Notes: a model not told the origin generated them from the sequence alone. Positions 35,324 through 49,000 are shown, numbered from the stretch's first letter. The stretch: 64,000 bases of DNA from Siphonodentalium dalli (GCA_032622095.1 CP136069.1:202290690-202354689); one strand, 5' to 3'. Program-made: numbers and translations.

Positions 35324-35660
35324 TAAAATTTTGCTTGGAGTGTGGCATAAGATGTTCGAGCTATGAATTGGACGGGGAGACATTAATTAACGTGTCTGTT
35401 TGATAGGTGGCGAGGTCCTTAACCAATGTTATTGATGATAATTGATGGTCAGTTATCTTAATGATTGGGGTTGGCACGTGTCATAATGGGTGAAATATTG
35501 CTTGGAATGTGACATATGATGTTTAGCGCTGTGAATTTGGACAGGGAGGCACTGATTAATGTGTTTGTTGATAGGTGGCGAGATCCGTGACCAATCTTAT
35601 TGATGATTATCGACGGTCAGTTGTCTTAAAGATTGGGATTGGCACGTGTCATAATGGCGT
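35324..35660. repeat. Tandem duplication, 168-bp unit
   Basis: Two units start at AAATTTTGCTTGGAGTGTG-like (35324) and ATATTGCTTGGAATGTG (35492) and share GATAGGTGGCGAG, ATTGATGAT and GGCACGTGTCATAATGG. They lie inside the internal region of the LTR element. Confidence 0.85.
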
Positions 35661-36152
35661 TAGTATATACAGCTGTCGGGGTGTGTGTGCAGTAACGAAA
35701 TTATAATTTGTCTATGGGTTTGTGCCCCTTATGGAAAAAAATGGTATTATTGACAAAATGATCAATAGAGATTGAGGGGTGGGTTATGGATGGAAGCGAG
35801 AATCATTATTTCCATTGTGGCAATTTGTGTAATTCAATAGTCGATTGTAATTGAGTTATTTGTGTCTTGATGGTGATGTTTGATGAGTTCAAAGTTGTGA
35901 ATGTAATTAATTTGATGCTGGCTGTATAGCTATGCACCTTGGTGGTAAAGTTATCATGGCGACAGGAGGTAATATTGTGATTGTATACGGTCGTTTTCTT
36001 AGAAGATTGTGATGACAGTTTACCGTAAATAAATACATGGGTGATTGTATAGTATGAATGGAATGCAATTGACGCGTGCAATACCGGTTCTATCTACAGC
36101 GTGATGATAATATTTTCAGCGCACACTATCATGCGGCGTTGGTTATCTTGGG

Positions 36153-36176
36153 CGGTGTGGGGGGGGGGGGGGGGGC
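36153..36176. repeat. Poly-G tract
   Basis: GGCGGTGT is followed by about 18 G residues, then CATGTATACG. Further G runs occur at about 36643-36652 and in each unit at 37494-37830. Confidence 0.85.
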
Positions 36177-36339
36177 ATGTATACGATGTAGTCGTGTTGC
36201 GGTGATACATTGTGATTTACACATACATGCTAGTGAGGTTAATTTTAGTCCTGCACATGTATATGTGTTAGCACGCGTTATCATGCGGCTTTGGTTATTA
36301 TGGGTTGGGTGTATGATGGGTTATGGGTAATTGTGTGAC

Positions 36340-36660
36340 ACGTTTGTTGTGTTTTGTATGTCACATGTTAATTTAATTAGGCCTTTATTGGCCGTTAACA
36401 TGTACGTTATATTTGGATTTTTTTTTTTGTGGAAGGGTGTTCATGTGGTATGGGAAATGGATGTGGAATAGTATATGAGGATTTTATGGTAAGTGTGTAC
36501 GCACGTTTGTCGTGTTATAGGTTACATGTTAAGTTAAATAGGCCTTGATTGGCCGTTAACATGTACGTTATTGGGGATTTCTTGTGGAAGGGTGTTCGGG
36601 TATCATGGAAATTTGAAGGGGAATTGTACCTCACTAGATATGTGGGGGGGGGGGTATGGT
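36340..36660. repeat. Tandem duplication, ~165-bp unit
   Basis: Two units share TTGGCCGTTAACATGTACGT, ACATGTTAA, GTGGAAGGGTGTTC and a TCGTGTTATAGGT-like block. Within each unit ACATGTTAA...GGCC...GGCCGTTAACATGT forms a small inverted repeat. Confidence 0.82.
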
Positions 36661-37493
36661 AAGCGTACTAAATCGTTATGGAAGGTTCACCTATCGGTGT
36701 TCATGTCATAATAATTGGTTTGTGTGGGACACTTGAGTTTGACATTATGATACACTTGCGATGTTATGAATCTTGGTTAATTGTTTTATCTAGATAGGGC
36801 TATCGAATGTAGTGAATAATTATGGATAATTTTTGTTATTATTGTGACGGATATAAATTTGCTGGATAATGGTTTGTTTATGTGATTACTGATTAATTTA
36901 TGTAGCAAGATTCTTATTTATTGATATGATACCTGGTGTAACATAATTTTATTGTATTTTTTTTTTTTTTTTTGCATGTCTCTGTTTCTATGCGTGTTAT
37001 TATTTTAAGAGGTGATCAATCTCTTAATATTGAATGTAACACATTCTGGGCTTTATCCGATACGAAATTCCATGTGTACACTTGTACACAGTGCACACTG
37101 GACTTGCTAGCATTGAGTTATTATATGATTATTAAATGATGTTTAGTGTGTTAATTTATATGTGGACTTTATGTGTAGATGGCGCAAAGAGATATTGCTT
37201 GAGAGTGTTTGTTCGTTCAAATAAATATGCTTTTAGTTGTTCCGGAAAATTTAGGGGAACTTATTGAATATGGGAGGGATGTCGGGATTGAGATAATATA
37301 TGCTCTATAATAAAGAGCATTATATGTTTGTTTCGGGGTTTCATGGCTTCAAATAATGTCGGCAAATGTCTGTGAGAAATGAGGTGGGAAATGGAAGAGG
37401 TCTTGATGATGGTGGAAATGCCGTGGTTTCTGTACCAATCGTTCTATCATAAAGAGCGTTATTTGGCAGTATTGGGGTTAGTGATATTGCCGG

Positions 37494-37830
37494 AGAAATG
37501 CTGTGATTATTGTATCACATGCTATATAACCTATAGTGTCTTGCGGCGTTGGGGGGGGGGGTTGTATACGTTGACGGGGAAATGCCGTGATTATTGTATC
37601 ACATACTATATAATATATAGTGTCTTGCGGCGTTGGGGGGGGTTGTATAGGTTGACGGGGAAATGCCGTGATTATTGTACACATACTATATAATATATAG
37701 TGTATTGCGGCGTTGGGGGGGATTGTATATGTTGACGGGGAAATGCTGTGATTATTGTATCACATACTATATAATATATAGTGTCTTGCGGCGTTGGGGG
37801 GGTTTGTGGAAGTGATGTTGATGGAAAAAT
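37494..37830. repeat. Four- to five-unit tandem repeat, ~82-bp period, with G run in each unit
   Basis: GAAATGC(C/T)GTGATTATTGTA starts near 37494, 37579, 37660 and 37740, with a decayed fifth near 37825. Each full unit ends with TCTTGCGGCGTT followed by seven to ten G residues. It lies within the LTR-element internal region. Confidence 0.9.
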
Positions 37831-38519
37831 GCCGTGAGTTCCTGATTTCCATAATTTTCATCGATATATGTATATATATACCCGAATTGAAAGGATATCG
37901 CGAATGCGGATATATAATATTGTAAGTGATAGTAGATAATTCAGAATTAAAATTTAGTTTCTTCTGAGATATTTGTCTGTATATACTTTTGAAGTTATGA
38001 CTTCAGACCAACGGGAGTGTACCATATGGGAATCCCATTAGTATTTAAAACACTGAGGTGGGAGAGATGCCGAAAGCAGTGATTGACGGAATAGCACGAG
38101 CCGTGCGTAATCGATTGGTGAAAGACGCTGCCTGTCAGTAGTTGTACTAAGGATCTTTATTACATGCTAATTGGGTTTAATTGCTTCGAGGCTTGAGTCA
38201 TGATGACTCATCGTACATCTGTTATCGAGAATTGGATTTTGGGAAGCGAAAAGTACCCTGGTGGTTCTATATGCTATCTGACCATGCACCAGGCCTGGTC
38301 AAGATTTTCACTCTTTTTGCAAGCCCATATTGTGAGATGACATAGTGTGTCTTCTCTAAATATAAAAGGGTAGGGGAAGGTGTCGTTTTGTGTGCCTTTG
38401 TGAATAAAACATGTTTTATATAATACTAATAATAGTTATGTACACTATCTAACATTAGTGATTGTGAAGTATTTTGATACATGATTATGAATGTTCGATA
38501 TCAGTTGTCATCTGATATA

Positions 38520-39375
38520 AATCATATGTTTCCGTACTTTCGTTTGACCAATTCGTTGTATCATTTGAACGGCTGCTAAATGAGTGGGAATTATTGGATG
38601 AGGTAGATTGGAGATTAACTAGCGATGAATCTTTTGGCTTGTGTTTGGCGTTCGGTGTATATAATTTACGATGCCGGCCGCGTTTGTTAGATGGCCGACT
38701 TGATTTTGTGTCTGATGTTGTATTGTAAGAATTTTCTGTCGTAATTAATTTGTGTTTATGACATTTGGTTCCTGTGATTGGGAAGTTGAATGGCCGCTGG
38801 ATGAAAATTGCGGGGGTGATTGGTTGTCTGTGTTATTAAAATGTTTCGAAGCCATGAGTCTGTTGGCCAATTCAGCCAATGGTATTGAAGAACTGTCGTC
38901 TGTGTTTGATCGCTCAAGTTGAGCGCGTCTAATTGCCGTTTTTTTTAGGTCATCGTCTGATTCCAAAGTAGATTGAGAGTTATTACTATCAATATTGGTT
39001 TCACTCGGTGGAAATGCAGATCGATTATGTTGTTTATTCTTTAAACGATTGGGCGGTTGAGGTGTTGGCCAATCAACAGGGGATGGTTTGATGTGTTTAG
39101 CATGTGATTTTGTTAATTTTGCAGATAGGTCATGTCTTAATATGTAAGATATGGGGCCTGTTTGTTTTAAGATGCGCCAAAACGGCTAATATTTAAATGA
39201 AAATTTGTGATTTGGTTGGTGGATTTTGTAATAGACAGATTGGCCTATTTTAAAGGTTGGAATAGATCCACCTGTGTTCTGTTTGTGGTTGCGAGAGGCT
39301 GTTTCGAGAAGAGATTTTGTAGTTTTAAAAATAATGTGTTGATTTTGAAGCGTGGTTGCTAAAAAATCATGGTCG
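38520..39375 (-). pseudogene. Integrase C-terminal region of a Gypsy-type LTR retrotransposon
   Basis: On the minus strand one frame runs from about 39375 through IPTFKIGQSVYYKIHQPN, an in-frame TAG near 39190, PFWRILKQTGPISYILRHD and KSHAKHIKPSP. This follows the layout of the Gypsy integrase C-terminus (F-x-x-G-x-x-V-Y, K-x-x-G-P-x-x-Y-x-(I/L), H-x-x-x-(L/I)-K-P). It continues as a long Ser/Thr/Asn-rich tail, with a basic patch (KRGRHRKLY) near 38670. The catalytic integrase core, RNase H, RT and gag are absent because the element is cut off at about 39375 by another repeat. Not functional. Confidence 0.75.
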
Positions 39376-39715
39376 ACTGAGTTATGCCCCTTTTTCGACT
39401 TAGATTTTACCTGATTTGCGGTTTCCGGATGATAACTTTAGATTGAATTGAGTGAACTGAACCAAATTTGGTTTGTTAGTTTACCACAGCAAAACATAGA
39501 TCAAGTGCGAAGATGGGTTTTGTCCGCATGATTTTGACTGAGTTATGCCCCTTTTTCGACTTAGATTTTACCTGATTTGCGGTTTACGGATGATAACATT
39601 AGATTGAATCGAGTGAACTGAACCAAGTTTCAAACGAATGAATTAAACCTTGCCCCAATTTACTCCAGAAAGGGAGTATTCTGCCCACGTCTCAACGGCG
39701 TGCTCTTGTTATAAA
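39375..39715. repeat. GACTGAGTTATGCCCCTTTT repeat, copy 1
   Basis: Two tandem units of about 165-170 bp contain TTCGACTTAGATTTTACCTG, GGATGATAAC and GTGAACTGAACCAA, with an end block CCTTGCCCC...ACTCCAGAAA...CGGCGTGCTCTTGTT. It truncates the LTR element. A more complete copy is at 40430-40905 in the same orientation. Confidence 0.85.
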
Positions 39716-40429
39716 GTGTTCTCCAGTCCCTGCGATTAACTGTGATAATCTTCATAAACAGATCATTACAATTGTTTTGGACTGTACTAACATGTTTGCA
39801 TGGTTTCAAAAGAACTTCACATTTCATTTGACATATTTTCTTTCTATTTCAGAACAGCAGCAGTGAGAGTGCTTGAAGTAAAACAAAACAGGAACATCAA
39901 CAATATGAATCGGCTGACAGTACATGTAACTTATATTATGTGATTTAATAATAATTATGTGAAGTAAATTTTGATCTGATAATAGTGTAAATAGTGTGTC
40001 TGTCATTTGCAAAATGAGGTCCCCAAAGGGTGTATTTAATGACGCTATCGCACACAGTGGACTAGCATCACCAAATTCACCCTCCGTTAACCTCATTCTG
40101 CTTTGGCCTCAACTTCTATCAGATCAACGTTCCCCAATTGAAGTTGTTGATTTTCACTCATTACTCAACGCAGTTATGCATTTTATCTTCTGCAAATTAG
40201 GGAATATAGAATCTTTCCAGAAGGGAAAAAGTACCTGGTAACTAAAAACAATAATTTGAGACTATAGATACTTCCCAGGCCTTAGCAGAATGGGGTACCC
40301 AGTGAGTAAATTTGGCGATGATAGACCGCTGTGCGGGATAGCATTACTGAATTCACCCTCTGGGGACCCCATTTTCCAAAGGACAGACACTATTTGCAGG
40401 CTTGTCGGATATACCTTTTATAGACCCAT
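39716..40429. other. Spacer between two repeat copies
   Basis: No gene is recognised. Blocks around 40010-40090 and 40290-40400 (GGTCCCCAAAGGGTG, CACCAAATTCACCCTC / TGAATTCACCCTCTGGGGAC) are related to each other in inverted or direct fashion and suggest another decayed repeat. Confidence 0.4.
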
Positions 40430-40905
40430 TTGAAAAAATGGTTGTATTATGTAAATGGATGTCCAGTATCCGTCCGTCCATCCGCTTTTGGTTTCTGGAC
40501 TTCAGATTGAATCAAGTGAACTGAACCAAATTTGGCATATTAGTTTACCACCCCAAAAAAAAAAGATCAAGTTAGAATATGGGTTTCGTCCGCATGATTT
40601 TGACTGAGTTATGTCCCATTTTCGACTTAGATTTTACCTGATTTGCAGTTTCCGGATGATAACTTTAGATTGAATCAAGTCAACTGAACCAAATTTGGTA
40701 TATTAGTTTACCAGCCCAAAATACAGATCAAGTTCGAACATGGGTTTCGTCCGCATGATTTTGACTGAGTTGAAGTTCACTTTTTCGACTTAGATTTTAT
40801 TTCGTCTTAAGTCAAAGGTTTCAAACAAATGAATTAAACCTTGCCCCACTCTACTCCAGAAACGGGCTTTTTGTGCCACGCCCCGACGGCGTGCTCTTGT
40901 TAACT
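40430..40905. repeat. GACTGAGTTATGCCCCTTTT repeat, copy 2
   Basis: It begins with GTAAATGGATGTCCAGTATC and CCGTCCGTCCATCCGC and contains two to three ~160-bp units like 39375-39715. It ends with CCCCGACGGCGTGCTCTTGT. It has no coding potential. Confidence 0.85.
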
Positions 40906-41804
40906 TAGAATTTTTTGGGGTCCAATTAATAACTTTGGTTATCTTATTACTTTCAAACGGTTTGTCATATTTTACACCCCAAATTAATATTTCTTATGCT
41001 TTAGAGGTGAACAAATATTTGATTTGAGTCAAGGAACCCACACTTCAAAGCTTTTAGATTGAAATTTATTCATTTATTCATTTATACATGGTGGTGCCTG
41101 GTTCGAACTGGAATTCCCAAACATGTGTCATCACAAATATAATAAAGCATCTTCTATGTGAAACATGATCATCATGGTATTATAACTTGTCTATGTTGAT
41201 GCATAAAATATGATTACTGAATGTGGAATTAATCATGCCAATTGTCACAAGATACTGTCAATTTTTTTTATGGTGATAATTTTCGTCATCTTTTATTATC
41301 CTGAGTATAATTTTAAATCATTCTAAATGCCTCTTCCTAATTCATGTTACATATACATGGTGATATTGTTTGCGCATTAAAGGGTATGTTCCTCGACTCA
41401 ATATCATCTATTTTTCACCCTCGAAGCAGAGTGACTCTCGACCAATCAGAATATGTGTTTGAGAGACAATATTGAAAGTATTGCAAGTAAAAATGAATTA
41501 AGGCTTCAAATGAAATTATTGAACAAAACTTTTTTAAATTGCACTTTTTAAAGTCACCATGTTTGGTTTTAACACCACTAAATTTCAAGATGTCACCAAC
41601 ACGGTTGCAGTACATGATATATATAGAACTCGTAGAGTTCTTGGAAGTTTTCATGTGTATGTGAGACTGTTGAGTTAGAATACGTATCCATCTAAAATAT
41701 GAATCATTAACATTTTCGAATCATTTATATACACATACATTATGAATGAATTCATTAATTAATTTAAAGATGGATTATCTCTTTAAATAACAAATTTGAA
41801 ATAG
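40906..41804. other. Non-coding AT-rich stretch
   Basis: No gene or structured repeat is recognised. Confidence 0.45.
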
Positions 41805-42275
41805 TTTCGTGGGTATAAAATATAAATATGAATTGAAGACCCCTTTCCGGAAAGGCTTCTATCAATTAATATTGATTTTATTTCGAATATTTTATTATGA
41901 AATGAGATGTTTAATTGGGACAATTTAATTGTCTATTTTTAGAACATACCATTCAGGCGATACGATAGAGCGCATTGTGCTGCTCATATAGCTACGTTTC
42001 GAAAATCAAATGTCCCATATTGATTGTTTGTATTCATTTATTACATAGTTATAAGCGATAATGAGTTTAATTAACGTTTATTTGTGACAAAATTACACAA
42101 TAAAATTTCTGGTCTCCGTTAACATTAGCCACTATTGTTCGTTAGCTAAACAACCACACGTTTTTAGACCAGAAATTATTCGAAATATAATCAATATTAA
42201 TCGATAGAAGCATTTCCGGACAGGGGTCTTCGATTCAAATCTAATATTTGATACCCCGGTAACTATATATCACGT
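41805..42275. repeat. Dispersed repeat, copy B (partner at 340-1065)
   Basis: It is collinear with 340-629 plus 873-1065 and lacks the palindromic insertion found there, so it shows the unoccupied arrangement near 42078-42095. Confidence 0.75.
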
Positions 42276-45200
42276 GTTTACAAAGAAATAGACAACCTTT
42301 AATATCCATCTCATCTCAAATTTGCGAATTAATATGGGAATGCAAGATGGCGTATACATAAAAGGCCTTGCTCACCCGAACATCATGAATAATGTTGTCC
42401 CGGATATGCGGTTAACCGTATCATAATTGGGGTTGCATTGTGACTCAACATGGACAAATGATACGATATGATGATAAATAATAAGGTCTTATTGTCGTAC
42501 ATGTACATTCAAATAAATGATGTTATCATGCCAACATAAAATGAAGACACTTCACCTTACGTGCATTTGTCATTAGAGACAGGGTTTTCGTTTTTTTTCG
42601 GGGGGGGGGGGCAGGGAGGCATGTCTCGCCCGACCTCGCTTACACCGTTCAACAGGATACATATCTATAGTTATTAGGGTATTGGGTCAATCAAGTGAAC
42701 AAGTGCAATGATAATTATTACACAAAACTGCGCAACAAAGATAAATAATTATGCGTCCTCTATATATCCACGATCATATCGGGCTATATACGAAGCCAAC
42801 CTGTCCTCTTAGTCGGACAGTTCACACTCTTGAACTTATAGGGATGTGACAGTTGGATGTTGGTGTGTCACACCCCTTACTCAAATTTTGTCAACAATTT
42901 TCAACAGTTCATACCCGACACAACCTCAGTTGGAAATTTCAGACTAAACTAGGTTCAAATTGTTCTAAAATCTGATTTTCCAACCATTATTTAGTGTCAG
43001 TTCGACATTTGAAAAATGTCCAACCTTACGGGATTATCATAACCTGATGTAAACTCGATGAATAGTCCATCCTAATAGTCCATTCAAACTAAGGGTTGAC
43101 CTAGACAAAATTTGTACAAAATGTTTTTTAATTATTTAAAACAGTATACAATTGCAATGAATATAAAAAAAAAGTTCGCTAAGAGATATGTGTGCAACTT
43201 TCCGCAATTGTCTCTTGTTTCGCGTTTATTCCCGAAATTGGCACATTTTGCGATTGATTGCATGCTGGCTAAGTATCGAACATGTTTTGAGAATTTTAAG
43301 AATAAGATGACATAAATGTTATAATACAATATTCGATATCGTTCTAATAAAAACTCCCGATTACACTCCGCCAAACACTCTATTAGCTAATTGCATACAC
43401 TATGTATCCAGAGGTCTTGATTTTCACGTTCAACTGAAATTGAACTCAGTTGAATTCCTTCAATATGAAAACGGGAGACCTTATGATTCCGTTAAAGGCC
43501 CATTTAGTTTTCGAGTCACCGATTATTGTTTATAGTGCCTTGATATACAGTTTTAATAATAATCTATGCCATAAAATATGATTAAAATACTATAATTCAT
43601 CACCATGGAAACATCTGTGTCTCAGAAGATGCCCATAGCGAAATAGAAACAGCTGAAATCATAGAAAGATTCCCCCGTTATGGCTCCTAGAATGCAACAA
43701 ATTTCTAACTAAAAACGTAACTTCAATGGAAGGGTAATATCTTAAGATAAATTCGATAAACGGACATCTCTTTTTAATAATATGTCCAGTTTTCCGACTT
43801 GACGCATATATGGAAAACAGGCTCGTCAACTCTCCATATATAAACAATATCACACACACGGACATCCATGGTCTCATGAAGTAATCCAATCTTGCACAAA
43901 TGTCCAGACAATCTACAATATGACCTCTGTATGGTGAAATATTATGGAATAATCCAATTTTGCACAAATACCCAGACAAACGAGTGTATCGCGGATGTTA
44001 GCTGACTTGTGCATGCACATGAGACGACTGCATAATGATTAGTCACGTTCATAATTACACCCATGAATGTGCTCAATCCACTAGTATGTATGCACAAGTC
44101 TACTACATCTGTTTGTTCAGCATACATACAACAATTCTCATACCACGAAGCACAATTTGCCATCACCATTATGAAATGAAACCGACCAGCACGCAACCAG
44201 TAGATTGGACGTATAATCACGACTTTTTCAGGTCAAACTCACACGAGACAATCATTTCCATGTCAAGCGGTCAGTCCGACTGGGTAATTATGTTAAACCA
44301 ACAACGGCGTTGGTAGACCGAGGTTATGTGACGCGAATTCATGCCCATATGCGATAACATTTGGCATTCACTGAAGGGCGTATATATGCGCGCACTTTCA
44401 TACAGGTATATATACTCAACCAGCATCTATGCATATATTGTCTTATTATTTGAGTGTGCATTCGTTTTGTTTATCCTGGTCATATCGTTATGGTAGCCAT
44501 TGTATATATATATTATTCATCGACAGTATTTATACCCCCATAACATGATATGTATGGCACATACTTATACCATCACACCGTCCGTCCGTCTGTCCGTTCC
44601 GTACTGGCTATGAACTGTTTAATTCCATTTGAGATATCTCAACACTTTCTGACCATTTCATAGCAAACATAACCGCGTGTTGGTTTACATAGACTCCGAT
44701 ATTTATACATGCATGCGCATGCTCCACTTTTCTTAAATGTCCATCTAGATAATCATGTATATACCTTGTGTACAATGGTAAACAAACGGAATATACCTTA
44801 AATCCGCACCCATTCACCAATTGAAGCGATCACACATTACTCATGTACCGGTATATAATCGTGCTTGTGTTTATCCAAACCGTACACATTGGCAGGTTGG
44901 GGCGGCAACACACATATCGCGGTATTAAGGATTGCCTTATAACCGACCGGTATGGTCGCCCTGATCTCTGATAACAAAAGGGAGCACACACGGATCGTGT
45001 GCCGGTATATAGAGGCATATAATGTGTGTTCATCATCAAATTGCATGTGCACATGCATTGCTATGAAGGACTGGCATGTCACCACAAATTCAGACTCGTC
45101 TTCTCCAATGGGTAGCATCTATAATTTTCGAAACGCCGTTTCTCAGATATTTCAAATCACGCTGCTCACCTCTTGTGAAAACATAATCGTGCGTATCAAA

Positions 45201-45650
45201 AACTACATTTAGTTATCTGGGAACACACACGTATATGTATGTAGGTATGTGTTTGTGCATGCGTATGTGCATATATAGGTCTGTGTGTGTTTATGTAATT
45301 ATATGTAAGTGTAGTGGTGTGTCTTCCTGTTAGTCTTATGAATCGATCGCACTTAAATCTAACTGTGTGTCCACATAATTGCAGCGCTAAGACTCTGGTC
45401 ACTAGCATGAATGATTCAAACTGCCCAGGCACCGTAGTTAAAAATAGTTAATTATGTATTATATAATAATTATATTATTATTATGCTTATATTTATAATT
45501 GTATCCCTTGCTGAGTTTTGTAAATAATTTGTAGCATATGTATATGATACGCTCTCTCAATTATGCAGGCAATCCTATTGCATTCTATAATTCCACACAC
45601 CCATCTACTCCTGACTTACCTCGTCGATCCACGTTCCCCTTAAAACCGTT
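42276..45650. other. Non-coding stretch, nothing recognised
   Basis: A T run followed by a G run lies at 42590-42616. A CCGTCCGTCCGTCTGTCCG tract is at about 44578-44597. Open frames are short and unlike anything I know. Confidence 0.45.
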
Positions 45651-46097
45651 CACGACATGAATATCTCTATCCCTCACTTTAGAAACATAACTCCTATAGT
45701 CATTTCGGCTGCATATACATTTTCGTGATGAAGAGCTCCGAGCTCAAAACACACCCTAAGATTATCAAACTTAAGATGAACCCCTGTTTGGTCGACTCAA
45801 AAAACCCATCGGCCTGCACAACCACGATTGGTATACATTCTATTGCCACTCACTATTGCTATCTCATACTCTCATTCACTATACTCAACTGCCCTTCTGT
45901 TCTACTCTGTTCTCTTTCTCCTACCTACTCACACCTACCTGGCAAACAGACTGGGTTGAAAACAAATTTAAAACACACAACTGATATGTATACATTTACA
46001 TGTATTACCAGAGTATGCTCTATTAATATGTTTGTTACTTTGCACCGAGGATGCCCAAAACAGAACTGCTCTCAGGATTTTGATATGACTTTTGATA

Positions 46098-49000
46098 ATG
46101 GGTGACATAATGTTACATAGGGCAAGAATCGGTGCATTTCACAATCTTGCTGTCAGGCTGTCCGGGAGGGGGCGTCTCTGTGTGAAACAATCAAAAACAT
46201 GCTTGTTTTATATCATGTTACGCTTACGTGGACTGGATCTTATAACTGCCTTAACATTGACACTGTTGGTTTTCATTTTCTTCCCGATGGAACAATTCTG
46301 CGCTCTCAAACATATCTTTGCAGGCAAGAAACTATCTAATTCTCCAAATTCCGATGATAAAAAGACGAAGTTAAACACTAAATTTTCGATGTCACACACA
46401 ACTGTATTCCTCTTCACATGCGTGACATTTCTAACAGTATTAGCGGTATCTTTAGCAAAGGCTCTTTTGATCCTGGCAGGAGACGTGGAGACTAACCCAG
46501 GCCCCTCAACCGAACAACACAATCACTCGGTACTTGTACTGAATACACAGAGTATCAGAAATAAAGTAGATATACTTACAGCCGAAACATCAAGTGGGGA
46601 ATACGACATATGTCTATTAACCGAATCATGGCTCGATCATTCTATCCCGGATTCAGAAATCCATCTTCCTGGCTACCATGATCCTGCCCGCAAAGACAGG
46701 ATAGATGGCAGAACAGGAGGGGGTGTGTGTATTTACGTTCGTGACACTATACCATTCAAAATATGCGATGAACTTGACAGTGACGAAGTAGAAAATATCT
46801 GGATAGAGGTTACAATCAACACAAAACGTTGTCTTGTAGGATGTTTTTATCGCCCTCCCAACTCCCCCGCAAGCCTGTGGACAAAAATTAATGATAACAT
46901 TTCTCTTGCGCGCGATAGCGACCTGGATGTCATAATAGGTGGAGATTTCAATGAAAACTATGTACGCAACGGTAATGGTAAAATAAACGGCATATGTAGC
47001 GAACGAGGTCTGACCCAACTGGTCACTGATAAAACGCATTTTACTGAAAATTCCTCATCCATTCTCGACTTGCTCATGACTAGCAACCCTGACCTTGTTG
47101 ATTCCCCTTGTGTTCTTGGCAACATATTCGACAACACAATTAGGTATCACTGTCCGGTCGTTGCTCAGATAAAACTTTTGAAAAATAAATCGGCTACAAC
47201 TCTCACTAGACGTATCTGGAATTATAATCTGGCTGACTTCGATACCATGAACGAAGACTTCTTGAGCTGGAACTATGATGATAATATACCATTTGAACTT
47301 TCAGCTCATGCAGATAACTTGACTGCAAAAATTCAAAAGGTATGCAGTGACAATATCCCCAATAAGCTAGTTCTTATCCGGAAAGGTAGTCCCCAATGGC
47401 TTACGTGTAATGTACGGAAACTGATGAGGCAACGAAATCGATTACATAAGATAGCTAAAAGGAAAAACACACCACAAACATGGGCAAACTTCAGATCTAA
47501 ACGTAATGAAACTACATCGGCTATTAGAAAAAGCAAACGTGATTATGACACCAAGAATGAGAACACATTGAATAGCCCATCACATGACCAGTCTTCCTGG
47601 TGGAAAACCCTCCAAAAAATAGTATTTGCTACCAGTGATAGATCAATACCCCCCTTGAACACCAACGGCGACTTCCTGATCTCACCAACTGAAAAAGCAA
47701 ATGCTTTCAATTCGTATTTTTGTAAAATTTCATCAGTTGATGACATCGGGAAACGCCTACCAGTCCTTGAACCGGATAACTCCATATCCACATTAAGCGA
47801 TATAAAAATCACAGCCCCTGACATTTACAAAGCGTTAAAAAGTCTTAAAATATCTAAGTCAAGTGGGCCCGACGGAATAAGTCCGAGAGTTTTGAAAAGT
47901 TGTGCCTCCTCGCTTTGTGAACCTCTTGAATTCTATTTTAGAACATTTACCGAAAACAATTACTACCCACACCAGTGGAAGCGTTCACATGTTACACCTA
48001 TATTTAAGAGTGGTGATCCCGGTCTTATATCAAATTACCGACCAATTTCTCTACTAAGCTGCGTCTCAAAGGTCTATGAAAAATGTATTTATAAATATCT
48101 ATGGGAATTTCTTGATGAAAACAAACTCCTATCATTTTATCAAGCTGGTTTCATGCGCAACGATTCAACAGTTTTTCAACTTACCGAAATATATGACAAT
48201 ATATGTCGATCATTAGACGACGGAAAAGAGGTCCGGTGTATATTCTGTGACATAAGTAAAGCATTCGATAAAGTCTGGCACCGTGGCCTCTTGAACAAAC
48301 TGACAAAAATTGGTATAAGAGGAAACTTGTATAACTTGATGAAATCGTATCTAGAATGTAGACAACAACAGGTTGTCATAGACGGCACACGTTCGGAACT
48401 ACAAGATGTAACAGCAGGTGTGCCGCAAGGCTCCGTATTAGGCCCACTTCTGTTTTTAATTTATATTAATGATATAACCGAAAATATACGGTGCAACATT
48501 CGTCTATTTGCTGATGACACTTCTCTATTTCTTACTATTGAAGATCCCACCATGGCCGCAAAACTAATCAACGATGACCTCGAAACTCTCATGTGTTGGG
48601 CATCAGAATGGCTTGTAAAATTCAATCCCCTAAAAACGGAATCTCTCTTAATCTCCAGGAAAGAAACACCAGTATATCATCCACATTTGACAATGGGAAC
48701 CGCGACAATTGTTGAGGTTGACAGCCATAAACATCTGGGACTTACTTTCGACAACATGGGCTCTTGGGGTATCCACATCAGATCTATGCTTGACAAAGCA
48801 TGGAGTCGAGTAAATCTAGTACGTAAACACAGATACAAGCTAAGCAGAGTAACGCTTGAAAAAATACATTATACATTTATCCGACCAATACTGGAATATG
48901 CCTCCCCTGTTTGGGATAACTGCCCTGATTATCTTAGTGATGACATTGAAAAGGTTCAGTATGAAATGGCCCGAATAGTAACAGGTGCAACCATCAGTAC

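Larger units (their letters stand above)
34753..38500 (-). mobile_element. Non-coding internal 3' region of the LTR retrotransposon
   Basis: About 3.7 kb lies between the end of the integrase frame and the 3' LTR. No clear env frame is visible; a 149-codon minus frame at 34899-35348 has many Cys and Thr residues but no defined signal or membrane anchor. The stretch holds three separate tandem arrays (35324-35660, about 36340-36660 and 37494-37830) and several G runs. This is long for a plain Gypsy element. Confidence 0.6.

Noticed and set aside
34899-35348. 149-codon minus-strand frame as an envelope gene of the LTR element
   Set aside because: Many Cys but no signal peptide, cleavage site or membrane anchor, and the flanking DNA is tandemly duplicated non-coding sequence.
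41095-41120. GGTTCGAACTGGAAT as a tRNA B box
   Set aside because: No matching A box, acceptor stem or anticodon arm could be drawn around it.
45725-46105. 126-codon frame upstream of the CR1-like polyprotein as a possible ORF1
   Set aside because: No zinc knuckle, coiled coil or esterase signature; composition looks like untranslated leader. It overlaps the main frame by a few bases, so kept only as an unclear leader frame.
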